Source of the DNA: Sphingomonas aracearum
GTDB lineage: Bacteria > Pseudomonadota > Alphaproteobacteria > Sphingomonadales > Sphingomonadaceae
Direction of reading: 5' to 3'
Length of the DNA: 64,000 nt
NCBI RefSeq assembly: GCF_003345355.1
Contig: NZ_QQNB01000001.1
Coordinates: forward strand, 124,001-188,000
Shown: one piece after another, positions 53,210 through 61,418 of the stretch
Layout: every line of letters starts with the position of its first letter
Position numbering within the stretch: position 1 is the first letter of the stretch
Notes under the pieces: model-generated
Told to the model about the DNA's origin: nothing
Databases searched by the model: none
The model's input: only the letters and a program-made list of their open reading frames with translations
Translations under genes and position numbers: made by a program

Positions 53210-54868
53210 GTGACGCAAAACCATGATGCCGAGCGCGACCGGTCCGGCCCCCGCGCGGCGGTCGCCGCAGCCGCTCCGCCGACAGGACCACTGCCTCCCC
53301 CGTCGGAACAGGTCACAACCGACCGAGCAGAGGCGAGAGTGGCGGGCGACGTTCCTTCCGGCGCGCGCGCGGACGTGCGCGAGCGGCTCAAGGTGAATGC
53401 GTTGTGGGCCGTCTTCGGCCAGGGCAGCAGCCAGATCCTGTCGCTTTGCATCTTCCTGGTTCTTGCCCGCTACGTTTCCAAGGAGAGCTTCGGCCTCGTC
53501 GCCGTCAGTCTCGCCACCGTCGAATTGGTTCGCCGCCTTTTTCTGGACTCCGTGGCGACGGCGGTACTCGCCCAGGGTTCCCGTGATCCCGAGGAAAGGG
53601 ATGCCATTTGTCTTGCGATCACGTCCGCAACCGGGCTCGTCGCGGCCGTGGCGGTGTTTGCCGGCGCCGACCTCCTCGCCGCGCTGCTGGACACGCCCGG
53701 CCTCGCCGGGGTGCTGCGGGTGTTCAGCGTCATCCTGCTGCTCATGGGACTGACGGCGACGCCGGGGATGCGGCTGGCAAGATCGATCCATTTCCGCTCG
53801 CTGGCGTTGCGCGCGCTGCTGTCCGTCTGTGCAGGCGGCGCGGTCGGCCTTACCCTGGCGCTGGCCGGATACGGCCTCGCCAGCCTGATCGCCCAGCAGC
53901 TCGCCATCAATCTCGTCAACTGCGCGACTTTATGGCTGGCGAGCGGATTCCGTCCGCGCGGCCGGCTGCGCTGGGCCACCGCCCGGCACATGCTGGAGCG
54001 CGCGCGCCACCTGTCGATCAGCGCGGCGTGGAACTTCCTGGCGGCGGACGTGGACCTGTTCCTGGCCACGGCCTTTTTCGGGCCGGCGGGCGCGGGGCTC
54101 TACAACGCCGCCAAGCGCATCCTGCTCGCCGCGAACATGATGCTCGTGGACGTGATTTCTAACCTCAGCATCGCAGCCTTTGCCAACATCAGCGAGGAAG
54201 ATCAGCGGCGGGCCGGCTTTCTCGGTGCGCTGCGCTGGGCATTGCTGGTCACCGCGCCCGCCTTTGCCGGCCTGGCCGTGGTCGCCCATCCGGTCATCCG
54301 GCTGCTGATGGGAGAGACCTGGGAGGCAAGCGCCGCGGTGCTCTCGGCGCTCGCGGTCAGCGGCATCGCGCTGGCCCTCTCGCAGGTGGCCGGCGCGACG
54401 ATGATCGCGGCGGACCGGCCGGACAGCGAGGCGAGGATCGCGATGTTCAGCGCGTTCTTCGTCTCGGCGGCATTGCTGTTGTTCGGGAGAGCGAGCCTGG
54501 AGGCCCTGGCGCTCACCTTTTCGCTGGCCACCGCAGTCGTGCTGCCGGCGCGCCTCTACCGGGCGAGCAGCATCGCGGGCGCGCGGCTGCCGGAGGTGCT
54601 TGCCCTTTGGCCGCCGCTCGCCGCCGCCGGGCTGATGGCGGGCGCCGTATGGATCGTGCAGCTGCAGATCCCGGCATCGGCCGGCCCGCTGGCGACGCTG
54701 ATAGTGGGCGTGCTCACCGGGATCGTCACCTATGCCGCGTGCCTGCGGCTCCTGCTGCCGCGCGACGATCGCGCCCTGCTCCGCGCGATGGTCAGGACCG
54801 GCAGGAAGCGCGGACCCGCTGCATCGGTTCCGACAGGCACGGCACCGCTTACGTCCGCGGAGGCCTGA
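53210..54868 (+). CDS. Polysaccharide flippase (Wzx-type, MOP superfamily)
   Basis: A 552-residue membrane protein with about twelve to fourteen hydrophobic segments and an unusual 55-residue disordered, Pro/Ala/Asp-rich cytoplasmic N-terminus. The first segments, WAVFGQGSSQILSLCIFLVLARYVSKESFGLVAVS, are typical of Polysacc_synt_3 flippases. It would turn the lipid-linked repeat across the inner membrane for the polymerase. The GTG start (53210) follows AGGAG with a five-base gap. It is the last EPS gene on this side. Confidence 0.88.
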   Translation: MTQNHDAERDRSGPRAAVAAAAPPTGPLPPPSEQVTTDRAEARVAGDVPSGARADVRERLKVNALWAVFGQGSSQILSLCIFLVLARYVSKESFGLVAVSLATVELVRRLFLDSVATAVLAQGSRDPEERDAICLAITSATGLVAAVAVFAGADLLAALLDTPGLAGVLRVFSVILLLMGLTATPGMRLARSIHFRSLALRALLSVCAGGAVGLTLALAGYGLASLIAQQLAINLVNCATLWLASGFRPRGRLRWATARHMLERARHLSISAAWNFLAADVDLFLATAFFGPAGAGLYNAAKRILLAANMMLVDVISNLSIAAFANISEEDQRRAGFLGALRWALLVTAPAFAGLAVVAHPVIRLLMGETWEASAAVLSALAVSGIALALSQVAGATMIAADRPDSEARIAMFSAFFVSAALLLFGRASLEALALTFSLATAVVLPARLYRASSIAGARLPEVLALWPPLAAAGLMAGAVWIVQLQIPASAGPLATLIVGVLTGIVTYAACLRLLLPRDDRALLRAMVRTGRKRGPAASVPTGTAPLTSAEA

Positions 54869-54904
54869 GCCGGACAGGCCCGGAGCGTCCGGCCGGCCTT
54901 GCGC

Positions 54905-56239
54905 TCAGCTTCCGGAAAGAAGGACCAGCGGAATCCGCAACACGCTGCGCACGTCCGCGGCGTCGTCGGTCGCGCCGACCTCGACCGACCAGTTGATGCT
55001 CGACCGATCCGTCACCCGGTACGTCACCCCGAACAGCAGGCGCCCGATCTGGAGGTCACGCGAGGTGTCCTCCAGGAACTCCGGACCGTTCGGGCTTGGT
55101 TCGAGAAGGCGCGTGCGGGTGCGCGTGCCGAATGCCCAGGCGTGGGCGTAACCGAAATTGACCGAAGTGCGTTCGTTCAAGGCGATGCCGATGCCGGCGC
55201 TGAACGACAAGGCGTCGCCCGGCTTCACATAGTCGATCCGCACGGGCGCGATCACCGCATCCACGCTGCGCCCGAAATTGCGGGTGTAGCCGATCGTGCC
55301 GAACAGCACCGCCGGGTCGCTGGGCAACACCGCCGTGACGCTGGGCGACACACCCCAGAACCCTGCCCCGGTTGCCGCCTGAAGCGCCGCGCCCGATCCG
55401 GTGCGGCGAACCGCGAACGGATTGGACCCGGTCGGCGCCACTACCTGAAGGTTTCCGACAAGGAAGGGCAGACCGGGCCGCCCCGTCAGGAACTGGTACC
55501 TCGCCGACAGCTCGACGTCGCCCAGGCCCCGCCCGCTGGCCGAGCTGTCGATCTCGCGCGCGGCGTCGTTGTTCGTGCTTCCTTGCACCGGCACGAGCAC
55601 GCTGCGATCCCAGCGGGCGACCAACGGCACGCGCACCCCGATTTCCACCGCATCGGTAAGGCCGTAACGCAGGGACGCGGAGCTGGTGATGATGTCCTGC
55701 CGGTTCTCGTTGATGTTGAACTCGCCCACCAGCACCGACTCGACCACCTCGATCCCGCGGAACAGCGCGCGATTGCGGTCGGCCCGGGCGTAATCCACCT
55801 GGACCTCGGCCGTGAGCTGGCCACGGCGGGTCACGACGCTGCCCTCCTGACCCAGAACGGCGACTTCCGGCGGCCGATCGCTACCGGGAGGGGCCTTGCC
55901 CACGCGTTCGACAGGCGCAGCGGACAATGTGGACTGCTGAATGGTGGACGGATCGCCCGGCGTGCTGGCGGAGCTTTGCTGCGCCAGGGCGGCAGGGGGT
56001 GACCCGGAAGCAGGGAGGCCCGGCGCTCCGGCCTGCGCCATGCGCGCCTCCAGCGCCTGCAATCGCCGCTCCTGCGCCTCGATCTGGCGACGCTGCTCCG
56101 CGATCTGCGCGCGCGCCTGCTCCAGTTCGGCGCGCATCTGCCCGTTGGCGTCGCCCGCCCGCATCTGCGCCTGCACCGCTGCCGCCGGCGACGTCATCAA
56201 TGCCGTCAGTGCGCAACACCCCACCCCCAAAAGCTTCAT
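54905..56239 (-). CDS. Fap-like outer-membrane channel (FapF-type)
   Basis: A 444-residue precursor. After a signal peptide comes a coiled coil (about residues 33-70, MRAELEQARAQIAEQRRQIE and on), a Pro/Ser/Ala linker to about 125, and then a beta-rich barrel of roughly 300 residues with alternating strands ending in LRIPLVLLSGS. FapF of Pseudomonas has this arrangement: a coiled-coil gating plug and a trimeric barrel that secretes amyloid. It is the last gene of the operon, as fapF is, with an ATGA overlap to the gene before it. An alternative is a generic outer-membrane transporter. Confidence 0.75.
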   Translation of the reverse strand: MKLLGVGCCALTALMTSPAAAVQAQMRAGDANGQMRAELEQARAQIAEQRRQIEAQERRLQALEARMAQAGAPGLPASGSPPAALAQQSSASTPGDPSTIQQSTLSAAPVERVGKAPPGSDRPPEVAVLGQEGSVVTRRGQLTAEVQVDYARADRNRALFRGIEVVESVLVGEFNINENRQDIITSSASLRYGLTDAVEIGVRVPLVARWDRSVLVPVQGSTNNDAAREIDSSASGRGLGDVELSARYQFLTGRPGLPFLVGNLQVVAPTGSNPFAVRRTGSGAALQAATGAGFWGVSPSVTAVLPSDPAVLFGTIGYTRNFGRSVDAVIAPVRIDYVKPGDALSFSAGIGIALNERTSVNFGYAHAWAFGTRTRTRLLEPSPNGPEFLEDTSRDLQIGRLLFGVTYRVTDRSSINWSVEVGATDDAADVRSVLRIPLVLLSGS

Positions 56240-56934
56240 CGCATCAGTCCCCGCGTTGCATCGAGCGCCAACTCTCCCGCGCCCAGCCGCGCGCCGCCCA
56301 GCGTCAGCGGCGTCATCTGGGTGAGGTCGAGGTCAATGGAGGTGACGGTATCGATCGTCCGATCGCTCACGGTGTTGGCGATCGCCGTCGCGAAGGCCGG
56401 CCCCATCACGTGCGTCACGTCGATCCCGTCGCCGTGCAGGGAGACGTTGTTCCCGGAGGGCGCGAGCGACACCATCCCGGCCGGCGTCTGGATCGTCATG
56501 CCCGGTGCGAGCGACAAGGGCGCAACGACGCTCGCCTGCTCGCCTCCTGCCGCCGCCCCGACGTTCACCGCCACGGCGGGGGCGGCATAGGTAGGCATGA
56601 TCGTGCGCATGCCGGACTGCCGGTCGAAGAGCACCGTTACGCCGTTCGCCGTCATGCCAGGCGCGTTGGCCGGCCTGTGCGGTGCGTCCGCATGCTCGCC
56701 GCTGCCGCCGAACACCGCCAGGTTCGCCCGGTCGGTGACGTTGAGCACGCTGCGGAGCACGAGCTGCCCGTCCACCAGGGTGTCGCTGGTCACCGACATG
56801 GCGATGGAGGCGCCGCTCGGCAGCAGGAACTTGCCCGTCATGCCGGCAAGCTCCTCGTCCGACAAAGGCACCGCCTCCCAGGCATCTACCGGTGCGGCGG
56901 CAAGCAGGAGAGCGAACAGCGCTGCATGGGGCAT
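56236..56934 (-). CDS. Fap operon accessory secreted protein (FapE-position)
   Basis: A 232-residue secreted protein: signal peptide MPHAALFALLLAAAPVDAW, then at residues 24-36 the motif LSDEELAGMTGKF and a beta-rich remainder with repeated hydroxylated strands. It sits between the C39 peptidase and the channel, the place of fapE. The motif matches the double-glycine leader pattern at L-12, S-11, E-8, L-7, M-4 and G-2, with Lys at -1. It could be a minor fibre component or a processed factor. Junctions are TGATG upstream and ATGA downstream. Confidence 0.65.
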   Translation of the reverse strand: MPHAALFALLLAAAPVDAWEAVPLSDEELAGMTGKFLLPSGASIAMSVTSDTLVDGQLVLRSVLNVTDRANLAVFGGSGEHADAPHRPANAPGMTANGVTVLFDRQSGMRTIMPTYAAPAVAVNVGAAAGGEQASVVAPLSLAPGMTIQTPAGMVSLAPSGNNVSLHGDGIDVTHVMGPAFATAIANTVSDRTIDTVTSIDLDLTQMTPLTLGGARLGAGELALDATRGLMR

Positions 56935-57638
56935 CAGAAGTCTCGATAGAAGGGGGCGCTCAGCGAAAGCGCCTGGGTGCTGAGGGGATCGAGAAAGGGG
57001 GCATCGCCGGGCACGCGAGCGAGCAATCGCCATTGATCGATGCCGTTGAAGGTCCGCTGCCCCACCTCGGCCTGCGAGTTGAGGACGAAATAGACCCCGT
57101 TCCACATCTCCTCGAACTTCGCCCGTGGCAGGCGGTGCAGCCCGGTGGAGGGATCGCCCACCAGTACATCGGTCGGGCCGACGCCCTTCAGCACGATGAA
57201 ATGGCGATATTCGCGAACGGTGACGAGGACGATGCCCGGTAACCCGCGCCCGCGGATCGCGTCCAGCGACACCTTGTAGCCGTCCGCGCGCAGCCCGGAG
57301 GTGGCGAGATAGCGCTTCATGTCGAGCAGGGAGAAGCCCACCTGGCGGATCTGCGCCTGGTTGCCGTCGCGCCACATGCCCATGAACACGTCGGTTTCCG
57401 ATCGCGGCATGCCGTAATGATAGCGGAGCAAGGTCGCGAGCGCGGCCGAGCCGCAGCTGAAGTCGTATTGCTGGCGCACCACCGTGTTGAACTTGCGGGC
57501 GAGCATGGAGGCGACCGGGACGGAATAGCCGCTGCCCAGCGCCGAAGAGGTCACGAACTGCGGATTGCCGCCGGACACCTTGGGCGAGCAGCCGCCCAGG
57601 CTGAGCACCAGCGCCGGCAGCATACCCGCAAGCCGCAT
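56934..57638 (-). CDS. C39-family cysteine peptidase (FapD-type)
   Basis: A 234-residue peptidase with a lipoprotein-like signal (ALVLSLGGC) and a papain-like C39 domain: oxyanion Gln57 and catalytic Cys62 in QQYDFSCGSAAL, His146 in EYRHFIVLKG and Asp162 in VGDPSTG. It has no transporter domain, unlike bacteriocin ABC peptidases, as in FapD. It presumably works in the periplasm or at the inner face of the outer membrane on a fibre protein. ATG 57638 is preferred over GTG 57641; it overlaps the upstream gene by one base. Confidence 0.85.
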   Translation of the reverse strand: MRLAGMLPALVLSLGGCSPKVSGGNPQFVTSSALGSGYSVPVASMLARKFNTVVRQQYDFSCGSAALATLLRYHYGMPRSETDVFMGMWRDGNQAQIRQVGFSLLDMKRYLATSGLRADGYKVSLDAIRGRGLPGIVLVTVREYRHFIVLKGVGPTDVLVGDPSTGLHRLPRAKFEEMWNGVYFVLNSQAEVGQRTFNGIDQWRLLARVPGDAPFLDPLSTQALSLSAPFYRDF

Positions 57639-58012
57639 CACGGGCGCGGCGCCAGGTTCACGGTGACGTTCATTGCGGAGTTGATGGCAACGTTGTTGCC
57701 GCTGTTCGCGCTGATCACCGCCAAGCCTTGCAGGTTCTGGAAGGCATTCCCGTCGATCACGATGTTGCCCGTGACCGATTGGCCGCTGACGCTGTTGCCG
57801 CTGACGGTGTTGCGCTGGTCGGCGATCGCGATCTGCGCCCCGGTATCCTCCCGCCCGGCGATGCGGCCGAGCGCGCCGTCATCCACCGCGGCCGCGTCCG
57901 AGAACGGATCGGCCTTGGAAGCGGCCTCCGCCGCAGGCACCGCAGCGATGCTCTGCGCGGCGGCGGGAGTGCCGATCAGGCAGGAAAGGAGCGCGATCAC
58001 GGGGGGTTTCAT
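57638..58012 (-). CDS. Small secreted protein sharing the amyloid C-terminal motif (FapA/B-like)
   Basis: A 124-residue protein: signal peptide to about residue 20 (TPAAAQ), a middle VDDGALGRIAGRE (residues 42-54), then IAIADQRNTVSGNSVSGQSVTGN and a C-terminus GNAFQNLQGLAVISANSGNN followed by AINSAMNVTVNL. The last part matches the C-terminus of the large repeat protein (TAFQNFAGMQSLNMNTGAG). It may be a nucleator or minor subunit, or a chaperone. An AGGAAC ribosome site precedes ATG 58012. Assignment to FapA or FapB cannot be settled. Confidence 0.7.
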   Translation of the reverse strand: MKPPVIALLSCLIGTPAAAQSIAAVPAAEAASKADPFSDAAAVDDGALGRIAGREDTGAQIAIADQRNTVSGNSVSGQSVTGNIVIDGNAFQNLQGLAVISANSGNNVAINSAMNVTVNLAPRP

Positions 58013-58085
58013 GGCTCTTGTTCCTCGAACTGGAGCAGCGCGGCGAAATGGTGCCGGGGCGACGCCCCGACACCATCCTGTCCGC

Positions 58086-59372
58086 TCAGCGGCTGGTGAC
58101 GTCGCCCGTGGACACCGCGACGCTGACGTTCGCGTTCTGCGACGCGCCCGCACCGGTGTTCATGTTGAGCGACTGCATGCCGGCGAAGTTCTGGAACGCC
58201 GTGTCTCCGGTGGTCATGCTGTTGTTGGTGGTCGCTTCCTGGCCGGCCGTGCCGGAGAAGCTGACCTTCACGCCCGAGACGTAATTCGACAGCGTGGACG
58301 CCGCAACCACGGCGCCATCGCCGAAGGTCGGGCTGGTGATCACGGCAGCATCACCCGCGGTTTCCGTCGTGGTGTTGAAGCTGGCGTTGTTCGAGCGATC
58401 GGAATTGTCGGCCACCTCGCTGTTGTTGGTGGTGATGTCGCCGATCGTCGTCGAGCTGTCGCGCTGGTCGTTGGAGTTGTTGGTCGTGTTGTTGTTGGTG
58501 GTGTTGATGTTGTCGCCGTTCTGGCCGCCGCTCATCGAGTTGTCGGCGAGCGACACGTCGCCCACGGTCACCGAATTGTCGCGCTGGTCGTTGGCGTTGT
58601 TGTTGGTGGTGGTCGTCGTCGAGTTGCTGCCGTTCTGGCCACCCACCGAGTTGTCGGTGTTGCCGCCATTGTAGCTGCCTTCGTTGCCGGTATCGGCAAC
58701 CGCCACGTCCACGTCTCCGACCGTCGTGGAATTGTCGCGCTCGTCGGTCGAATTCGTGGTGGTGTTGTTCGTGGTGGTGTTGATGTTGTCGCCGTTGCGA
58801 CCACCGCTCATCGAATTGTCGGTGTTGTAGCTGCCCTCGTTGCCGGTGTCGGCAACCGCCACGTCGACATCGCCGACCGTGGTGGAGTTGTCGCGCTGGT
58901 CATTCGAATTGGTGGTGTTCGTCGCGGTGTTGATGTTGTCGCCGTTCTGGCCGCCGCTGCGCGTGTTGTCCGCGAGCGAGACGTCGCCTACGGTCACCGA
59001 ATTGTCGCGCTGGTCGTTGGCGTTGTTGTTGGTCACGTTGGTGGTGCTCGACGCGTTGTACGAGTCCTCGTTACCGGCGCCGGATACCGCCACGTCGATG
59101 TCGCCGAGCGTGGTGGAATTGTCCCGCTGGTCGTTGGCGTTGCTGGTGTTCGAGTTGTTGCCGTTCTGGCCGCCGCTCATCGAATTGTCGGTGGTGGTGA
59201 CATCACGCACGGTGCTGTTGCCGTTGTTGCGGACATCGCCCACCGCCAGGCTGCCATCGGAAGCGGCGGACGCGGACGTGCCGGCGGCGGAGCGCTGGGT
59301 CGTCTGGGCGTGCGCGCTCGTCGCCGCGAGCACCGCCGCCACGGACGTTGTCACAATCAGCTTCGTCTTCAT
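58086..59372 (-). CDS. Repeat-rich secreted protein, putative amyloid subunit (FapC-like)
   Basis: A 428-residue precursor with signal peptide (VAAVLAATSAHA). The mature part has no cysteine and is dominated by Asn, Thr, Asp, Gly and Ser. Six imperfect repeats start with NDQRDNSxTxGD at residues 80, 119, 157, 209, 261 and 301; two forms alternate, one with VDVAVADTGNEGSYN, one with VSLADNxxSGGQNGDN. The C-terminal 90 residues end with the fibre motif FQNFAGMQSLNMNTG. It fits FapC, the major fibre subunit. It is the first structural gene behind a 188-base gap. AGGA precedes the ATG. Confidence 0.8.
   Translation of the reverse strand: MKTKLIVTTSVAAVLAATSAHAQTTQRSAAGTSASAASDGSLAVGDVRNNGNSTVRDVTTTDNSMSGGQNGNNSNTSNANDQRDNSTTLGDIDVAVSGAGNEDSYNASSTTNVTNNNANDQRDNSVTVGDVSLADNTRSGGQNGDNINTATNTTNSNDQRDNSTTVGDVDVAVADTGNEGSYNTDNSMSGGRNGDNINTTTNNTTTNSTDERDNSTTVGDVDVAVADTGNEGSYNGGNTDNSVGGQNGSNSTTTTTNNNANDQRDNSVTVGDVSLADNSMSGGQNGDNINTTNNNTTNNSNDQRDSSTTIGDITTNNSEVADNSDRSNNASFNTTTETAGDAAVITSPTFGDGAVVAASTLSNYVSGVKVSFSGTAGQEATTNNSMTTGDTAFQNFAGMQSLNMNTGAGASQNANVSVAVSTGDVTSR
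58420..59145. repeat. Six intragenic repeats of 115-157 bp in the amyloid gene
   Basis: Related units centred near 59130, 59010, 58897, 58740, 58585 and 58465 share a core that encodes NDQRD (plus-strand GTCGCGCTGGTCGTT with small changes). Spacings are about 120, 113, 157, 155 and 120 bases, reflecting the two unit types. Such repeats can recombine and change the fibre length. Confidence 0.85.
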
Positions 59373-59560
59373 TGCTTCGATCCTTTTATAAAGCCGAGGC
59401 CATGATCGCGGCATGAGCGCCGCTCCTCCCGGGCGGCCTTGTTCATATGGGATTAATGTCGGACCCGGCCCACCCGGCGGGGAGAAATCGCCGCACCGGA
59501 TGAAGGTCGATCCACTCCCGGATGGGTAGGCGGGCGAGGATCGGCACGACGGCGTTCCGC

Positions 59561-60673
59561 TCAGGCCGCGCTGAACAGGTGATCGCCCTGGATCACGCCC
59601 TGGTGCCGCACGATCAGTTGCAGGAGCGATGCCTGGCGGTTGGTGCCCGTCTTGGCGAACACCTGCTTCAGATAGGCACGCGCCGTGTCGATCTTGACCT
59701 TCATCCGCGAGGCGGTGTCCGCAACGCTCAACCCGGCGGCAAGGTGGCAGACAAGCTGCACTTCCACCGGCGACAGCGCATAAGCCTGGCAGATCGCCTC
59801 GACGCCGTGGTTCAGTTGTTCCCCGTCGGGCTGGACGCAGACGATGGCGGCTGCCTTGTCCGGGAGCATGCCCGGCGCGCCCCGATCGACGGGCGCGATC
59901 GTAACGGCGAGCCGCCGCTCGCCACCGGACACCGGCAACAGCAGGAGCATGGCTGCCGAGCGTGCAGCGGACGGACCGGCGTGTGCAGCGTCGACCACGC
60001 AGTCAACCGCGGTTTCGAACCGCACGGCCTCCTTGTAGCCCAGGGGCCGCAACTTCGCCCGGCTGAGTTGCAGCCCCGCCTTGCGCTCGAGCAGCAGGTG
60101 CGCGCTCCTGTTGGCGAACAGGACGGTGTGGTCGCGGCGAAGGACGAACACCGCGCCGTCCTGCTGATCCAGTGCGGCCGCCACGGCCCGGGCGCGGGTG
60201 CGCTCCTCCGCAAGGTCCATCAGCATGGCGGCATGCGCCGCCAGCATGGAGACGAACGCCGGCATCTGCACGATCAGGGCGCTCCGGATGCTGCCGATCG
60301 GCACGGCGAAGGAGAGCACGGCCCAGACATCGAATTCGCGCCGTTCGATTAGCTTGACCAGGGCGGCCGTCTCGTGCCCGCGATCGAACCACCGCAGCTC
60401 CCGCAACGCGACGAAGCCGTGCTCGTCCGCGGAAAGGAGCGTCTCCTCCCCCTCCGCTTCGTCCGAGCTGGACGTGATGGTTTCCAGCGTTCCATCCTGC
60501 ACGGAACGGGAGAGGATCGTGATGCCACTTGCCTGCATCACGGCGGAAAGCGCCTGCAGCGCCTGCTGCTCCGGCCTGGAAACGAGACGATCCCTGGCGA
60601 TCGGCGGCAGACTGGCGGGGACCTTGGCCGGCGGAACCAAGGTCACAACCGGGTTGCTGGTGATCCCTGCCAT
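59561..60673 (-). CDS. LuxR-family regulator upstream of the amyloid operon
   Basis: A 370-residue regulator with an N-terminal sensory region of unknown class (about 1-300, with VWAVLSFAVPIGSIRSALIVQM and QQDGAVFVLRRDHTVLFANRSA resembling a PAS-like fold) and a C-terminal LuxR helix-turn-helix (SPVEVQLVCHLAAGLSVADTASRMKVKIDTARAYLKQVF). GGGAGAA precedes ATG 60673. It reads toward the amyloid genes, so it is the likely operon regulator, in contrast to the sigma-54-type control seen in some Pseudomonas fap operons. Confidence 0.8.
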   Translation of the reverse strand: MAGITSNPVVTLVPPAKVPASLPPIARDRLVSRPEQQALQALSAVMQASGITILSRSVQDGTLETITSSSDEAEGEETLLSADEHGFVALRELRWFDRGHETAALVKLIERREFDVWAVLSFAVPIGSIRSALIVQMPAFVSMLAAHAAMLMDLAEERTRARAVAAALDQQDGAVFVLRRDHTVLFANRSAHLLLERKAGLQLSRAKLRPLGYKEAVRFETAVDCVVDAAHAGPSAARSAAMLLLLPVSGGERRLAVTIAPVDRGAPGMLPDKAAAIVCVQPDGEQLNHGVEAICQAYALSPVEVQLVCHLAAGLSVADTASRMKVKIDTARAYLKQVFAKTGTNRQASLLQLIVRHQGVIQGDHLFSAA

Positions 60674-60990
60674 GCTTCTCCCCCGTTTGCCGTGTTGACC
60701 CGGCCTTGCTTCTCTCGACGGTTCCCCGAACACCTGTGCCAGGCGTTCTGTATTTTTCAGGATTCGCGGTGGCTGTTTGCCACAAAGCGCGGCGGTTGCT
60801 CTGGCCAATTAAGGAGTATTCGACCCCGAAACCCCCTGCCCCGAAGATGTACCCATGACGGCCGGACCGAGTCGCTTTAAGCGGCGCCAAAGGCCACGGA
60901 CGGAAAGCTTCGCCTCTTCGGGTCGCTATCAGCCGGTCAGCCGCAAGTCTTGGCCCGGTGAGGCGGCGGGGCCCGCAGCAGGCTATCGAA
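60674..60990. other. Intergenic stretch upstream of the LuxR gene
   Basis: 317 bases without a supported gene; it should contain the promoter of the LuxR-type gene. No obvious operator was seen. Confidence 0.4.
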
Positions 60991-61218
60991 TCAGCCGGCC
61001 CGGTCGATCCGATGGAGCGGTTGTCGAGCGTTGGGCACCGAACGGCGGGCCGGAACGCTCGACGCCACGCCCGAAGCTTGGCTCATCGACGCACGGTCGA
61101 GATAATGGGCAGCAAGTATCTGATGCGACCAGGCGGCGCATTGGTCGCCCGCGGCGCGTGCCATCCTCAGTTCCGTTTGCGCACGGCCCAGGAAATACTG
61201 CTCGTCACTCATCGGCAT
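60991..61218 (-). CDS. Small helical protein of a Sphingomonas-type family
   Basis: A 75-residue frame starting MPMSDEQYFLGRAQTELRMA and containing SHQILAAHYLDRASM. The pattern of an N-terminal YFLxRAxxEL and a later HYLxxxYLDR is familiar from short uncharacterised sphingomonad proteins. The last 25 residues are less convincing. The start is ATG 61218 or 61212 after an AAGGT site. Confidence 0.5.
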   Translation of the reverse strand: MPMSDEQYFLGRAQTELRMARAAGDQCAAWSHQILAAHYLDRASMSQASGVASSVPARRSVPNARQPLHRIDRAG

Positions 61219-61418
61219 GGAAGACCTTTCCCAGGCCTTCGCTACGTCTTCTCTGCCAGGGCCGCCATCACGTAAGTTACTCCTACCCCGCCAGTATCAA
61301 ACCCTGGGCAGCAGCCGACATGCGGAACGCACGTACCGGCATGATCTGCGGACGAGCTTTTCCGCCCCGGCGTGCCGCTCGCCGAAACCGGGGTGACCGG
61401 CCGCACGTTGCGGGCGCG

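Noticed and set aside
58420..59145. Regular repeats that might be a CRISPR array
   Set aside because: Spacing varies, units are in frame and code for a continuous repeat protein, with no cas genes nearby.
58294..59391. Leucine/valine-rich plus-strand frames that look like membrane proteins
   Set aside because: They are the antisense of Asn/Asp/Thr codons in the repeat protein, which always give Leu/Val-rich shadows.
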